In this document: positions 27,879 to 36,769 of the stretch, piece after piece
Layout: each line of letters opens with the position of its first letter
Position numbering within the stretch: position 1 is the stretch's first letter
From: Pseudooceanicola antarcticus
GTDB taxonomy: Bacteria; Pseudomonadota; Alphaproteobacteria; Rhodobacterales; Rhodobacteraceae
NCBI RefSeq assembly: GCF_900215355.1
Contig: NZ_OBEA01000003.1
Coordinates: 124,001 to 188,000 of the forward strand
DNA length: 64,000 nucleotides
Reading direction: 5' to 3'
The notes under the pieces: model-generated
Told to the model about the DNA's origin: nothing
Databases searched by the model: none
What the model saw: the letters and a program-made list of their open reading frames with translations, nothing else
Translations under genes and position numbers: made by a program

Positions 27879-28301
27879 ATGCGTCACGCAAAAGGTTACC
27901 GCCGCCTGAACCGTACCCACGAGCACCGCAAGGCTCTGTGGGCAAACATGGCCGGCTCGCTCATCGAACATGAGCAGATCAAGACCACCCTGCCCAAGGC
28001 CAAGGAACTGCGCCCGATCGTCGAGAAGCTGATCACGCTCGCCAAGCGTGGCGGTGACGATCTGCACGCCCGCCGTCAGGCCGCGTCCAAGCTGAAGCAG
28101 GACGCCCTGGTCCAGAAGCTCTTCGACGTTCTCGGCCCGCGCTACGCCGAGCGTCAGGGTGGCTACATCCGTATCATGAAGGCCGGCTTCCGCTACGGCG
28201 ACATGGCACCGATGGCGATCATCGAATTCGTCGACCGTGACGTCGACGCCAAGGGCGCAGCCGACAAGGCCCGCGTCGAGGCCGAAGAAGCCGCGGAATA
28301 A
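27879..28301 (+). CDS. rplQ: 50S ribosomal protein L17
   Basis: L17 sits near the tunnel exit of the 50S subunit. The 140-residue protein starts [20 protein letters not shown] and has the conserved [20 protein letters not shown] and [15 protein letters not shown] segments; the tail is acidic and Ala-rich. It is separated from rpoA by 292 bases with a palindrome, tandem repeats and a promoter, so it is likely transcribed on its own in addition to any read-through. A strong terminator follows. Confidence 0.98.
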   Translation: MRHAKGYRRLNRTHEHRKALWANMAGSLIEHEQIKTTLPKAKELRPIVEKLITLAKRGGDDLHARRQAASKLKQDALVQKLFDVLGPRYAERQGGYIRIMKAGFRYGDMAPMAIIEFVDRDVDAKGAADKARVEAEEAAE

Positions 28302-28325
28302 TCCCGCAGCCTTCGACAGTTTCAA

Positions 28326-28356
28326 AGGCCCCGCTTCGGCGGGGCTTTTTCTTTTT
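28326..28356 (+). terminator. Intrinsic terminator after rplQ
   Basis: GCCCCGC (28328-28334), TTCG loop and GCGGGGC (28339-28345) followed by TTTTTCTTTTT. A textbook terminator closing the ribosomal cluster. Confidence 0.92.
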
Positions 28357-28502
28357 GTGCCATGGGGTTGGCCCTGCCCGCCAGCTGCGCATTGCGATGC
28401 CCGGCCCCAGGCCGCACGACCCCGTGACCCCGCGCACCTTGCCTTCCGCGCCCCACCTCCGCATATCTGGACCCTGACGACCGACGCAGGAAAGGCCCCC
28501 AG

Positions 28503-29882
28503 GTGTTTCGACTACTCGCCACCCTGATGCTCTCTTTCTCGATGGCGCTGCCCGTCGCGGCCGAGGTGCCGCAGAGCAAGGCCCAAATCTCTCTCAGCTT
28601 CGCGCCGCTGGTGAAGGAGGCCACCCCCGCCGTGGTCAATATCTACGCCCGGCGGATCGTCGAAAGCCGCGCCTCGCCCTTCGCCAATGACCCGGTGTTT
28701 TCCGAGTTCTTCCGCAACTTCGCGCCCTCCCGCCCGCGGGTGCAGAACTCCCTGGGCTCCGGCGTGATCCTGTCCGATGACGGCTACGTGGTGTCCAACT
28801 ACCACGTGGTGGGCCAGGCGGATGAGATCCGCGTGGTGCTGAACGACCGGCGCGAGTTCAACGCGGAGGTGCTGCTGGCCGATGCCTCTTCGGATCTGGC
28901 GATTCTGAAGCTGGATAACGCCAGCGACATGCCCCACCTGGCCCTGCGCGACAGCGACACGGTGGAAGTGGGCGAGCTGGTGCTGGCCATCGGCAATCCC
29001 TTCGGGGTCGGTCAGACCGTCAGCTCTGGCATCGTCTCGGGGCTGGCGCGTTCGGGCACGGCGACGGGCAACGAGCGGGGCTATTTCATCCAGACCGATG
29101 CGCCGATCAATCCGGGCAATTCGGGCGGCGCGCTGATCGACGTGTCGGGGCAGCTCATTGGCGTGAATACCTCGATCCTCAGCCGCTCAGGCGGCTCGAA
29201 CGGAATCGGTTTCGCCATCCCCGCAGGGCTGGTGAAAGAGTTCCTGTCCCAGGCCCGGCGCGGCGCAGAGCACTTCCAGCGACCCTGGGCCGGGATGACC
29301 GGGCAGGCGGTGGATGCGGACATGGCCGACCACTTCGGTCTCACCCGCCCCGAGGGTATCGCCATCACCGAACTGCACCCCGCCTCTCCGTTCCGCGATG
29401 CCGGTTTCCGGGTGGGCGACGTGATCCTGGCCGTCGGGGGGCAGCCCGTGGCCTCGCCGCCCGAGATGATCTTCCGCATGACCGTCGCGGGGCTGGGCAA
29501 TAGCGTGCAGGTGACCCGGCTGCGGGATGGAAAGACCAGGGATATCGAGGTCCAGATGACGACCGCCCCGGAAGAGCCGCCGCGCGACCCGCGCGTCACC
29601 GGACAGCGCAGCCCGATCCCCGGCCTGGCGCTGGTCACGGTCAACCCGGCGGTGATCGCCGAGGCGGGGCTTGCTCCTGATACCCAGGGCGCATTGATCA
29701 CCGACCCCGGCAGCATCGGTCTGCGTGCCGGGCTGCGGGCGCTCGATGTGATCGAGGCGGTGAACGGCGCGCCCGTGACCACCTCGGCCGAGGCGCTGCG
29801 GGCGCTTGACGATGCACGCGGCATGCTGGCGCTTTCGGTGCAACGCGAGGGCAAGCTGCTCTCCATGCGGTTCCGGCTCTGA
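28503..29882 (+). CDS. Periplasmic Do/DegP-like serine protease
   Basis: This is an HtrA-family protease-chaperone that would degrade misfolded envelope proteins. The 459-residue product starts at a GTG (28503) with AGGAAAGG upstream and has a signal peptide ending near residue 20 (MALPVAAE). The trypsin-like domain has the triad His101 (SNYHVV), Asp131 (SSDLAIL) and Ser207 (NPGNSGGAL). Two PDZ domains follow (about 255-345 and 360-455). It overlaps the rarA start by one base (TGATG), an operon pair often seen in Rhodobacterales. Confidence 0.92.
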   Translation: MFRLLATLMLSFSMALPVAAEVPQSKAQISLSFAPLVKEATPAVVNIYARRIVESRASPFANDPVFSEFFRNFAPSRPRVQNSLGSGVILSDDGYVVSNYHVVGQADEIRVVLNDRREFNAEVLLADASSDLAILKLDNASDMPHLALRDSDTVEVGELVLAIGNPFGVGQTVSSGIVSGLARSGTATGNERGYFIQTDAPINPGNSGGALIDVSGQLIGVNTSILSRSGGSNGIGFAIPAGLVKEFLSQARRGAEHFQRPWAGMTGQAVDADMADHFGLTRPEGIAITELHPASPFRDAGFRVGDVILAVGGQPVASPPEMIFRMTVAGLGNSVQVTRLRDGKTRDIEVQMTTAPEEPPRDPRVTGQRSPIPGLALVTVNPAVIAEAGLAPDTQGALITDPGSIGLRAGLRALDVIEAVNGAPVTTSAEALRALDDARGMLALSVQREGKLLSMRFRL

Positions 29883-31216
29883 TGGCGGATCTCTTCGACA
29901 GCGATCCCGCGCCCGGCGAGGCGTCCGACACCGCAGCAGGCCCCCGCCCGCTGGCCGACCGGCTGCGCCCGCAGAGCCTGGCCGAGGTCATCGGTCAGAG
30001 GCAGGTCATCGGCCCAGACGCCCCGCTGACCGTGATGCTGGCCTCGGGCGCGCTCAGCTCTCTCATCTTCTGGGGGCCGCCGGGCACCGGCAAGACCACC
30101 ATGGCGCGACTACTGGCCCATGAGACCGATCTGCATTTCGTGCAGATTTCCGCGATCTTCTCGGGCGTGGCGGATCTGAAGAAGGTCTTCGAGGCCGCCC
30201 GCCAGCGCCGCCGCATGGGGCAGGGGACGCTGCTCTTCGTCGACGAGATCCACCGCTTCAACAAGGCGCAGCAGGACGGCTTCCTGCCGCACATGGAAGA
30301 CGGCACGATCCTCCTGGTCGGCGCCACCACCGAGAACCCCAGCTTCGAGCTCAACGCCGCGCTTCTGTCGCGCGCCCAGGTGATGGTGCTGGAGCGCCTC
30401 AGCCTTGAGGATCTCGAGCTGCTGGCGCAGCGTGCCGAGACCGCGCTGGACCGCAAGCTGCCGCTCGATACCGAGGCCCGCGAGGCGCTGCTTGGCATGG
30501 CCGATGGTGATGGCCGGGCCTTCCTGAACCTGGTCGAGCAGGTGGCCGCCTGGAAGGTCGACAAGCCGCTCGACCCCGAGCAGCTGGCCAAGCGCCTGAT
30601 GCGGCGGGCGGCGAAATACGACAAGTCCGGGGATGAGCATTACAACCTGATCTCGGCGCTGCACAAATCCGTGCGCGGCAGCGACCCGGATGCGGCGCTC
30701 TACTGGTTCTGCCGGATGCTGGAGGGCGGCGAGGACCCGCGCTATCTGGCGCGCCGCATCACCCGCATGTCGGTCGAGGACATCGGCCTGGCCGATCCGC
30801 AGGCGCAGACCATCTGCCTGGATGCCTGGCAGGTCTACGAACGGCTGGGCAGCCCCGAGGGCGAGCAGGCGCTGGCCAATGCGGTGATCTACCTGGCCCT
30901 GGCACCCAAGTCGAACTCCACCGAGATGGCCTATCTCGCCGCCCGTGCCGAGGCGCGGAAGACGGGCTCGGTCATGCCGCCGAAACATATCCTCAATGCG
31001 CCGACCAAGTTCATGGCGGGGCAGGGCTATGGCGCGGATTATGCCTATGACCACGATGCCGAGGACGGGTTCTCGGGGCAGAACTACTTCCCCGAGGGGA
31101 TGAAGCGGCCGGACTACTACCAGCCCGTCGAGCGCGGTTTCGAGCGGGACCTGAAGAAGCGATTGGAGTACTTCGCCCGGTTGCGGGCCAAGCGGGCCGG
31201 AAACCCGGGGACCTGA
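29882..31216 (+). CDS. rarA: Replication-associated recombination protein A (MgsA/RarA)
   Basis: RarA is a AAA+ ATPase that acts at stalled replication forks and on single-stranded DNA ends. The 444-residue protein has PLADRLRPQSLAEVIGQ at residues 23-39, Walker A GPPGTGKT at 65-72, Walker B LLFVDEIHRF at 117-126, sensor GATTENPSFEL, and a C-terminal tetramerisation region with KHILNAPTKFM. It overlaps the protease gene by one base and starts directly at that junction. Confidence 0.95.
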   Translation: MADLFDSDPAPGEASDTAAGPRPLADRLRPQSLAEVIGQRQVIGPDAPLTVMLASGALSSLIFWGPPGTGKTTMARLLAHETDLHFVQISAIFSGVADLKKVFEAARQRRRMGQGTLLFVDEIHRFNKAQQDGFLPHMEDGTILLVGATTENPSFELNAALLSRAQVMVLERLSLEDLELLAQRAETALDRKLPLDTEAREALLGMADGDGRAFLNLVEQVAAWKVDKPLDPEQLAKRLMRRAAKYDKSGDEHYNLISALHKSVRGSDPDAALYWFCRMLEGGEDPRYLARRITRMSVEDIGLADPQAQTICLDAWQVYERLGSPEGEQALANAVIYLALAPKSNSTEMAYLAARAEARKTGSVMPPKHILNAPTKFMAGQGYGADYAYDHDAEDGFSGQNYFPEGMKRPDYYQPVERGFERDLKKRLEYFARLRAKRAGNPGT

Positions 31217-31304
31217 TCCGGCCGCCTGTGCCCGACGCAGGGTGCAAACCGGCTTGAACCCTGTAAAGCTTGACATTGGGGGGCGCGCAAGCGAGAGACG
31301 CCGG

Positions 31305-31688
31305 ATGTTTCTGACACTGCTTAAAGTTGCTGCCGGGGGCGCCATAGGTGCCTCGCTCCGTTACCTGTCCGGGGTGGCGATCCTGCGTCTTGCGGGACCC
31401 TCGCTGCCGATCCCGCTGGGGGTGCTGACGGCGAACATCCTGGGCTCCTTCCTGATGGGGGCGCTGGTGGTCTATATTGGCCACAAGGGCCTGACCGGCT
31501 GGAACCCCTTCCTGGCGACGGGCATCCTGGGTGGCTTCACCACCTTCTCGTCCTTCTCGCTGGAGGCGCTGACGCTCTTCGAGCGCGGGCAGGCCGGGCT
31601 GGCGGCGCTTTACGTGGGCCTGTCGGTCATCATCTCGCTGGCGGCGATCGTCGCGGGAACCTATGCGATGCGGGGGATACTGGCATGA
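31305..31688 (+). CDS. crcB: Fluoride channel CrcB/Fluc
   Basis: CrcB exports fluoride through a dual-topology dimer. The 127-residue protein has four membrane segments and the family motifs GGAIGASLRYLSG near residue 12, GVLTANILGSFLMG near residue 45 with the pore asparagine, and GFTTFSSFSLE near 77-87. The start is the ATG at 31305; the open frame upstream is not hydrophobic. I looked for a fluoride riboswitch in the 88 bases upstream and saw none. The gene overlaps rluC by four bases (ATGA). Confidence 0.93.
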   Translation: MFLTLLKVAAGGAIGASLRYLSGVAILRLAGPSLPIPLGVLTANILGSFLMGALVVYIGHKGLTGWNPFLATGILGGFTTFSSFSLEALTLFERGQAGLAALYVGLSVIISLAAIVAGTYAMRGILA

Positions 31689-32737
31689 GCAGTGTACAGC
31701 AGATCGAGATCCCGGCAGGCGATGCCGACATGCGGCTGGACCGCTGGATGCGGCGGACCTTCCCGCAGCTGACTCAGGGCCGGATCGAGAAGATGTGCCG
31801 CAAGGGCGAGCTGCGCCTTGATGGCGGGCGGGTGAAGTCCAATACGCGGCTGGCGCCGGGCCAGGTGCTGCGCGTGCCGCCGATCCCCGAGGGCGAGGCC
31901 CCGGCGCCGAAGGCGGCTGCGAAGATCTCGGATGCGGATGCGCAGATGATGATGGATGCGGTGCTGTGGAAGGACGACCATATCATCGCCCTGAACAAGC
32001 CGCCGGGCCTGCCTGTGCAGGGCGGCTCGAAGCAGACGCGCCACGTGGACGGCCTCTCGGAGGCGCTGAAGTTCGGCTACGACGAGAAGCCCCGCCTGGT
32101 GCATCGTCTCGACAAGGATACCTCGGGCCTGCTGCTGCTGGCCCGCACCCGAGAGGCCGCCGCGAAGCTGACCGGCGCCTTCCGGTCGCGCGAGACGCGC
32201 AAGATCTACTGGGCGCTGGTGGCCGGTGTGCCGACCCCCTACATGGGCACGATCAAGTTCGGCCTGGTGAAGGCGCCTGGCCATGGCTCGGGCGGTGAGG
32301 GCGAGAAGATGCTCTGCGTCCATCCCCGCGACATCGACACCACGCCCGGTGCCAAGCGCGCCGTGTCCGATTACTCGGTCCTGTGGCGGCTGGGTCAGCG
32401 GGCGGCCTGGGTCGGCCTGGTGCCGGTCACCGGGCGCACGCACCAGCTGCGCGCCCATATGGCCGAGATCGGCCACCCGATGATCGGCGATGGCAAATAT
32501 GGTGGTTCCAGCCAGGAGAACCTTGGCGACGGCTGGGGTGCGCAATTGGGCGGGGAGGTCAGCCGCAAGCTGCACCTGCACGCCCGCCTGCTGCGCTTCA
32601 CCCATCCCTTCACCGGCAAGCCGGTAGAGCTCGAGGCACCGCTGCCCGACCACATGAAGCGCTCCTGGGATCACTTCGGCTGGTCCGAGGGCTCGGTGCG
32701 CAAGGACCCGTTCGATCTGGATGAACCGCTGGGGTAA
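31685..32737 (+). CDS. rluC: 23S rRNA pseudouridine synthase (RluC family)
   Basis: RluC/RluD enzymes convert uridines of 23S rRNA to pseudouridine. The 350-residue protein has an N-terminal S4 RNA-binding domain (about residues 14-62, with LTQGRIEKMCRKGELRLDG) and the catalytic motif LVHRLDKDTSGLLLL with Asp143. The GRTHQLRAHMAEIGHP motif follows. It could be RluC rather than RluD, judging by the length and the surroundings. Its start overlaps crcB (ATGA), and a HAD phosphatase follows after four bases. Confidence 0.88.
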   Translation: MSSVQQIEIPAGDADMRLDRWMRRTFPQLTQGRIEKMCRKGELRLDGGRVKSNTRLAPGQVLRVPPIPEGEAPAPKAAAKISDADAQMMMDAVLWKDDHIIALNKPPGLPVQGGSKQTRHVDGLSEALKFGYDEKPRLVHRLDKDTSGLLLLARTREAAAKLTGAFRSRETRKIYWALVAGVPTPYMGTIKFGLVKAPGHGSGGEGEKMLCVHPRDIDTTPGAKRAVSDYSVLWRLGQRAAWVGLVPVTGRTHQLRAHMAEIGHPMIGDGKYGGSSQENLGDGWGAQLGGEVSRKLHLHARLLRFTHPFTGKPVELEAPLPDHMKRSWDHFGWSEGSVRKDPFDLDEPLG

Positions 32738-32741
32738 GCAG

Positions 32742-33416
32742 ATGTCCGACCTGAGACTGGTGATATTCGACGTCGATGGCACGCTCTCCGATTCGCTCGG
32801 AGAGATCCGCGCCGCCATGGCCGTCGCCTTCGACGAGGTCGAGCTGACGCTGCCCTCGCGCGACGAGATCAAGCGAATCATCGGTCTTTCGCTGGCAGAG
32901 GCGATGCCCCTGCTGGCGCCCGAGGTGCCCCCAAGCACCCATGCGCGGCTGGTCGAGGTCTACAAGCGCGCCTACCAGCAGAATCGCCTGGCCGCCGGGC
33001 CTGAGCATTCGCCGCTCTTTCCCGGCATGCGCGCGCTGGTTCAGCGCCTGTCGCAGGAGCCCGAGACGCTTTTGGCCGTGGCCACCGGAAAATCCCGCCG
33101 CGGGCTGGAAGCTCTGCTGGATGTGCATGAAATGCGGGGATATTTTCAGTCGATCCAAGTGGCTGACGATCATCCCTCAAAACCCAATCCGTCGATGATT
33201 CTCACCGCCCTGGCCGAGACCGGCGTGGCGCCGGAGAGGGCCGTGATGATCGGCGACACCCGTTACGATATCGACATGGCCAGGGCGGCGGGCATCGCCT
33301 CGATCGCCGTCGGCTGGGGCTATCATCCGCTGTCGGAACTGAGCCAGGCCACCGCCAGTGTCGAGACCCCCCAGGGCCTTGCCGCGGCCATTGATCGGCT
33401 GACCGGAGAGAAGTGA
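32742..33416 (+). CDS. HAD-family hydrolase (phosphoglycolate phosphatase-like)
   Basis: The 224-residue protein is a haloacid-dehalogenase phosphatase. Motif I FDVDGTLSDS lies at residues 9-18 with the nucleophile Asp10, motif II VATGKSRRGLEALL is in the middle, and motifs III/IV read KPNPSMIL and MIGDTRYDIDMARAAG. It resembles Gph-like phosphatases with a helical cap; the substrate is not clear. The start ATG at 32742 follows the rluC stop by four bases; a longer start at 32721 would lie inside rluC. The stop overlaps the ATP12 start. Confidence 0.87.
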   Translation: MSDLRLVIFDVDGTLSDSLGEIRAAMAVAFDEVELTLPSRDEIKRIIGLSLAEAMPLLAPEVPPSTHARLVEVYKRAYQQNRLAAGPEHSPLFPGMRALVQRLSQEPETLLAVATGKSRRGLEALLDVHEMRGYFQSIQVADDHPSKPNPSMILTALAETGVAPERAVMIGDTRYDIDMARAAGIASIAVGWGYHPLSELSQATASVETPQGLAAAIDRLTGEK

Positions 33417-34141
33417 TGAGCGACTGGAAACCCCGCGTCTTCTGGACCGAGGCCCGAGCGGTGCCCGCCACCGGCGGCTACACCGTCGAGCTCGACGGAC
33501 GCCCCGTGCGCACCCCCGCCAAGGCCCCCCTCGTTGTGCCCTCAGAGCCGCTCGCACAAGCTTTGGCTGGCGAATGGGCGGTGCAGACGGAGGTCGTCGA
33601 TCCCACCATCATGCCGCTCACCCGGACCGCCAATTCGGCCATCGACAAGGTGACCCATCAGCACGCCGACGTGGCCGAGATGCTGGCCGCCTACGGTGAT
33701 GCCGACCTGCTCTGCTACCGCGCCGACAGCCCGGCGGAACTGGTGGACCGGCAGAACCGGGAATGGGACCCGGTGCTGGATTGGGCCGCCTCCGAGCTGG
33801 GCGCGCGCCTGGCACCGCGCCAGGGGATTCTGCACGCCCCCCAGGACCCCGTCGCCCTTGAGACGCTGCGCAGCCGCGTCCATGCGCTCGACCCCTTCGA
33901 GCTGGCCGCTTTCCATGACCTGGTGGCGATCTCGGGCTCTCTGGTGCTGGGCTTTGCCTCATTTTTGACCAATTGGACCGGAGACCGCCTCTGGGAGATC
34001 TCCCGCCTCGACGAGACTTGGCAGGAAGAGCAATGGGGCGTCGATGACGAGGCACGCGAGGTGGCGGCCCTGAAAAAGGCCGCTTTTGACGATGCGCGCC
34101 GTTTTATGTCGCTTTTGGCGCAGGATTCCGGACGCAGTTGA
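33416..34141 (+). CDS. ATP12 family F1-ATPase assembly chaperone
   Basis: ATP12 binds the alpha subunit of F1 ATPase during assembly; it occurs in alphaproteobacteria and mitochondria. The 241-residue protein has KPRVFWTEARAVPATGGYTV at the start, LDGRPVRTPAKAPLVVPS, the PLTRTANSAIDKV segment and the C-terminal LGFASFLTNWTGDRLWEIS. No signal peptide or membrane segment is seen. It shares a base with the HAD gene stop (TGATG) and ends a crcB-rluC-HAD-ATP12 operon. The ATG at 33416 is preferred to the GTG three bases upstream. Confidence 0.92.
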   Translation: MSDWKPRVFWTEARAVPATGGYTVELDGRPVRTPAKAPLVVPSEPLAQALAGEWAVQTEVVDPTIMPLTRTANSAIDKVTHQHADVAEMLAAYGDADLLCYRADSPAELVDRQNREWDPVLDWAASELGARLAPRQGILHAPQDPVALETLRSRVHALDPFELAAFHDLVAISGSLVLGFASFLTNWTGDRLWEISRLDETWQEEQWGVDDEAREVAALKKAAFDDARRFMSLLAQDSGRS

Positions 34142-34365
34142 GCCAGCGCTGCGCCCAATATTTACTCGCCTTCCGCAACGTCGCCCAGGTTCCGGCGCGA
34201 CATCCTACGTTCGCTTTTCGTGATGAATGGCTTGACCGGCTGCGATGAATCCGCTCAGTGTTTAGGCACTGTTAAGGGGGAGCACCCTTAGCGCTTTCGT
34301 CCCCGGCCCGCTACGGTCGGAGAACCGCCGTAGTGGACAAGGCGGACCATCAGGAAGAGGTAAAC

Positions 34366-35385
34366 ATGAAAAAATCCGTATTTCTTGGCGCGCTGACCGT
34401 TGCCGGCCTGGCCGCCGGTGTTGCTGGCGCAGCCACCGTCGATGACGTGAAAGCCGCCGGCAAGCTGAACTGCGGCGTCACCACCGGCCTCGTGGGCTTC
34501 GCCGCCCCCGACGCGAACGGCGAGTGGGAAGGCTTCGATGTCGGCGTCTGCCGCGCCGTTGCCGCAGCCGTTCTGGGCGACCCGACCGCCGTCGAATTCG
34601 TTCCGACCACCGGCAAGACCCGCTTCACCGCGCTGGCCTCCGGCGAGATCGATCTGCTGGCCCGTAACACCACCTGGACCTTCTCCCGCGACGTGGACCT
34701 CAAGTTCACCTTCGTAGGCGTGAACTACTACGATGGTCAGGGCTTCATGGTTCCCAAGGAGCTGGGCGTGTCCTCGGCCAAGGAACTGGACGGCGCGACC
34801 GTCTGCATCCAGACCGGCACCACCACCGAGCTGAACCTCGCGGACTTCTTCCGTGTGAACAACATCAGCTACGAGCCGGTTCCGATCGAAACCAATGCCG
34901 AAGCTCAGCAGCAGTTCCTGGCCGGTGCCTGCGACGTCTACACCACCGACGCCTCCGGCCTGGCAGCGACCCGCGCCACCTTCGAGAACCCCGGCGACTA
35001 CGCAGTTCTGCCCGAGATCATCTCGAAAGAGCCGCTCGGTCCGCTCGTTCGCCATGGCGATGACGAGTGGGGCGATATCGCTCGCTGGACCCTGAACGCC
35101 CTGATCGCGGCCGAAGAATACGGCGTGACCTCCGCCAACGTCGAAGAGCTGGCAGCAGCTCCCACCGACAACCCGGAGATCAACCGTCTGCTCGGCACCG
35201 AAGGCGAGCTGGGCGCGATGCTCGGCCTCGAAGCCGACTGGGCCGTGAAAGCCATCAAGGCTGGCGGCAACTACGGTGAACTCTTCGAGAAGAACATCGG
35301 CGAGAACACCCCGATCGGTCTCGCTCGTGGCCTGAACGCCCTCTACACCGACGGTGGCCTGCTCTACGTGCCGCCGTTCCGCTAA
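34366..35385 (+). CDS. bztA: Acidic amino acid ABC transporter, binding protein
   Basis: This is the periplasmic binding protein of a general glutamate/glutamine/aspartate/asparagine transporter (BztA, or AapJ in rhizobia). The 339-residue protein starts MKKSVFLGALTVAGLAAGVA, a signal peptide cleaved near residue 22, and contains the LNCGVTTGLVGFAAPDANG, RFTALASGEIDLLARNTTWT and CIQTGTTTELNLADFF segments of this family. The start ATG at 34366 has AGGAAGAGG upstream. A strong hairpin follows the stop, which may keep the binding-protein message more abundant than that of the membrane genes. Confidence 0.95.
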   Translation: MKKSVFLGALTVAGLAAGVAGAATVDDVKAAGKLNCGVTTGLVGFAAPDANGEWEGFDVGVCRAVAAAVLGDPTAVEFVPTTGKTRFTALASGEIDLLARNTTWTFSRDVDLKFTFVGVNYYDGQGFMVPKELGVSSAKELDGATVCIQTGTTTELNLADFFRVNNISYEPVPIETNAEAQQQFLAGACDVYTTDASGLAATRATFENPGDYAVLPEIISKEPLGPLVRHGDDEWGDIARWTLNALIAAEEYGVTSANVEELAAAPTDNPEINRLLGTEGELGAMLGLEADWAVKAIKAGGNYGELFEKNIGENTPIGLARGLNALYTDGGLLYVPPFR

Positions 35386-35396
35386 GATCTGAACGG

Positions 35397-35426
35397 GGAG
35401 GGGCGCGGCCTAGGCTGCGCCCCTCC
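35397..35426 (+). terminator. Intercistronic hairpin after bztA
   Basis: GGAGGGGCGC (35397-35406) pairs with GCGCCCCTCC (35417-35426) around a ten-base loop. Only a short CTCCAT follows, so it is more likely an mRNA-stabilising or partial terminator hairpin between bztA and bztB. Confidence 0.6.
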
Positions 35427-35511
35427 TCCATATCATGTCCCGAAAAGGGACTGACCCGGCCTCGCGCGAAGACGCCTTTAAAGAACTGGCCGGACACGGG
35501 GAAGATTCACA

Positions 35512-36768
35512 ATGACGACGCTTACTGATCCGCCGGCGGAGTCGTTCAAGCTATCCATGCTTGTCTACGACACGCGTTACCGGTCCTACACATTCCAGAT
35601 CATCGCGCTCATCGCCGTTCTGACGTTGCTCGGCTGGCTGACGAACAACACGGTCCAGAACCTGCACGACCTGGGCAAGGAGGTCGATTTCGGCTTCCTG
35701 AACACGCCCGCCGGTTACGACATCAACCAGCGCCTGATCGAATACGACAACCAGGACACCCATTTGCGCGCAGCCTTCGTCGGGCTGCTGAACACGCTTC
35801 TGGTCGCTGTCCTCGGCTGTGTCACCGCCACCATCATCGGGGTCATCGTGGGCGTGCTGCGCCTGTCGAGCAACTGGCTCGTCGCCCGCCTGATGACCGT
35901 CTATGTCGAGATGTTCCGCAACGTGCCCGTGCTGATGTGGATCGTCCTGGCCATGGCCATCCTGATCGAGAGCCTGCCCTCGCCGCGCGACTTCCGGGGG
36001 GACACCCCCGAGGCGACGATGAAGCTCTTCGATACGGTCGCCTTCACCAACCGTGGCGTCTACGTGCCCGAGCCGCTCTTCTCGCGCGGGATCGGTGACC
36101 TGTCGGTCTTCGGTGCCTTCGGCATCAGCCTCGACCTGGTCGCCATCATCGTGGTGCTCATCGGCTCCTTCTGGGTGGCCAAGCGGATCGGCCGCAAGGC
36201 GGATGCGACGCAGGAAGCCACCGGCGTGCGTCCGCGGACCTGGCATGTGCAGACCGCGGTGATCGTGCTGCCGGTCGTCCTCCTGCTGATCCTGCTGGGC
36301 TTCCACCTGGGCTACCCGGCGCTGAAAGGCTTCAACTTCCAGGGCGGCACCCATATGCGGAACTCGCTGATCGCCCTCTGGCTGGCGCTGTCGCTCTATA
36401 CCGCGGCCTTCATCGCCGAGAACGTGCGTGCCGGCATCCTGGCCATCTCGAAGGGTCAGACCGAAGCTGCCGCGGCGCTTGGCCTCAGGTCCAACCGGAT
36501 CATGAACCTGGTCATCCTGCCCCAGGCGCTGCGGGTGATCATCCCGCCGCTGATCTCGCAGTATCTCAACCTGACCAAGAACTCGTCGCTGGCGATCGCC
36601 GTGGGCTACATGGACATCACCGGCACGCTGATGGGGATCACCCTGAACCAGACCGGACGAGAGCTTGAGACCGTGCTTCTGGGCATGCTCGTTTACCTGG
36701 TGATCTCGCTGATCATCTCGGGTGTGATGAACGTCTACAACGAGCGCAAGAAATTGGTGGAGCGTTGA
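35512..36768 (+). CDS. bztB: Acidic amino acid ABC transporter, permease
   Basis: This is the first inner-membrane permease of the bzt/aap transporter. The 418-residue protein has an N-terminal segment at about 25-45, a long periplasmic loop, the EMFRNVPVLMWIVLAMAI membrane region, and the permease loop AAALGLRSNRIMNLVILPQA near residues 320-340 that contacts the ATPase. The length over 400 is typical of this subfamily. It lies 126 bases after bztA, with the hairpin between, and one base before bztC. Confidence 0.95.
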   Translation: MTTLTDPPAESFKLSMLVYDTRYRSYTFQIIALIAVLTLLGWLTNNTVQNLHDLGKEVDFGFLNTPAGYDINQRLIEYDNQDTHLRAAFVGLLNTLLVAVLGCVTATIIGVIVGVLRLSSNWLVARLMTVYVEMFRNVPVLMWIVLAMAILIESLPSPRDFRGDTPEATMKLFDTVAFTNRGVYVPEPLFSRGIGDLSVFGAFGISLDLVAIIVVLIGSFWVAKRIGRKADATQEATGVRPRTWHVQTAVIVLPVVLLLILLGFHLGYPALKGFNFQGGTHMRNSLIALWLALSLYTAAFIAENVRAGILAISKGQTEAAAALGLRSNRIMNLVILPQALRVIIPPLISQYLNLTKNSSLAIAVGYMDITGTLMGITLNQTGRELETVLLGMLVYLVISLIISGVMNVYNERKKLVER

Positions 36769-36769
36769 T

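Noticed and set aside
31217-31304. Fluoride riboswitch upstream of crcB
   Set aside because: I looked for the short pseudoknot pattern typical of the fluoride sensor and could not find it in this 88-base gap.
34142-34365. Promoter in front of bztA
   Set aside because: A TTGACC at 34232 has no acceptable -10 at the right distance, and no sigma-54 pattern is seen, so no promoter was called.
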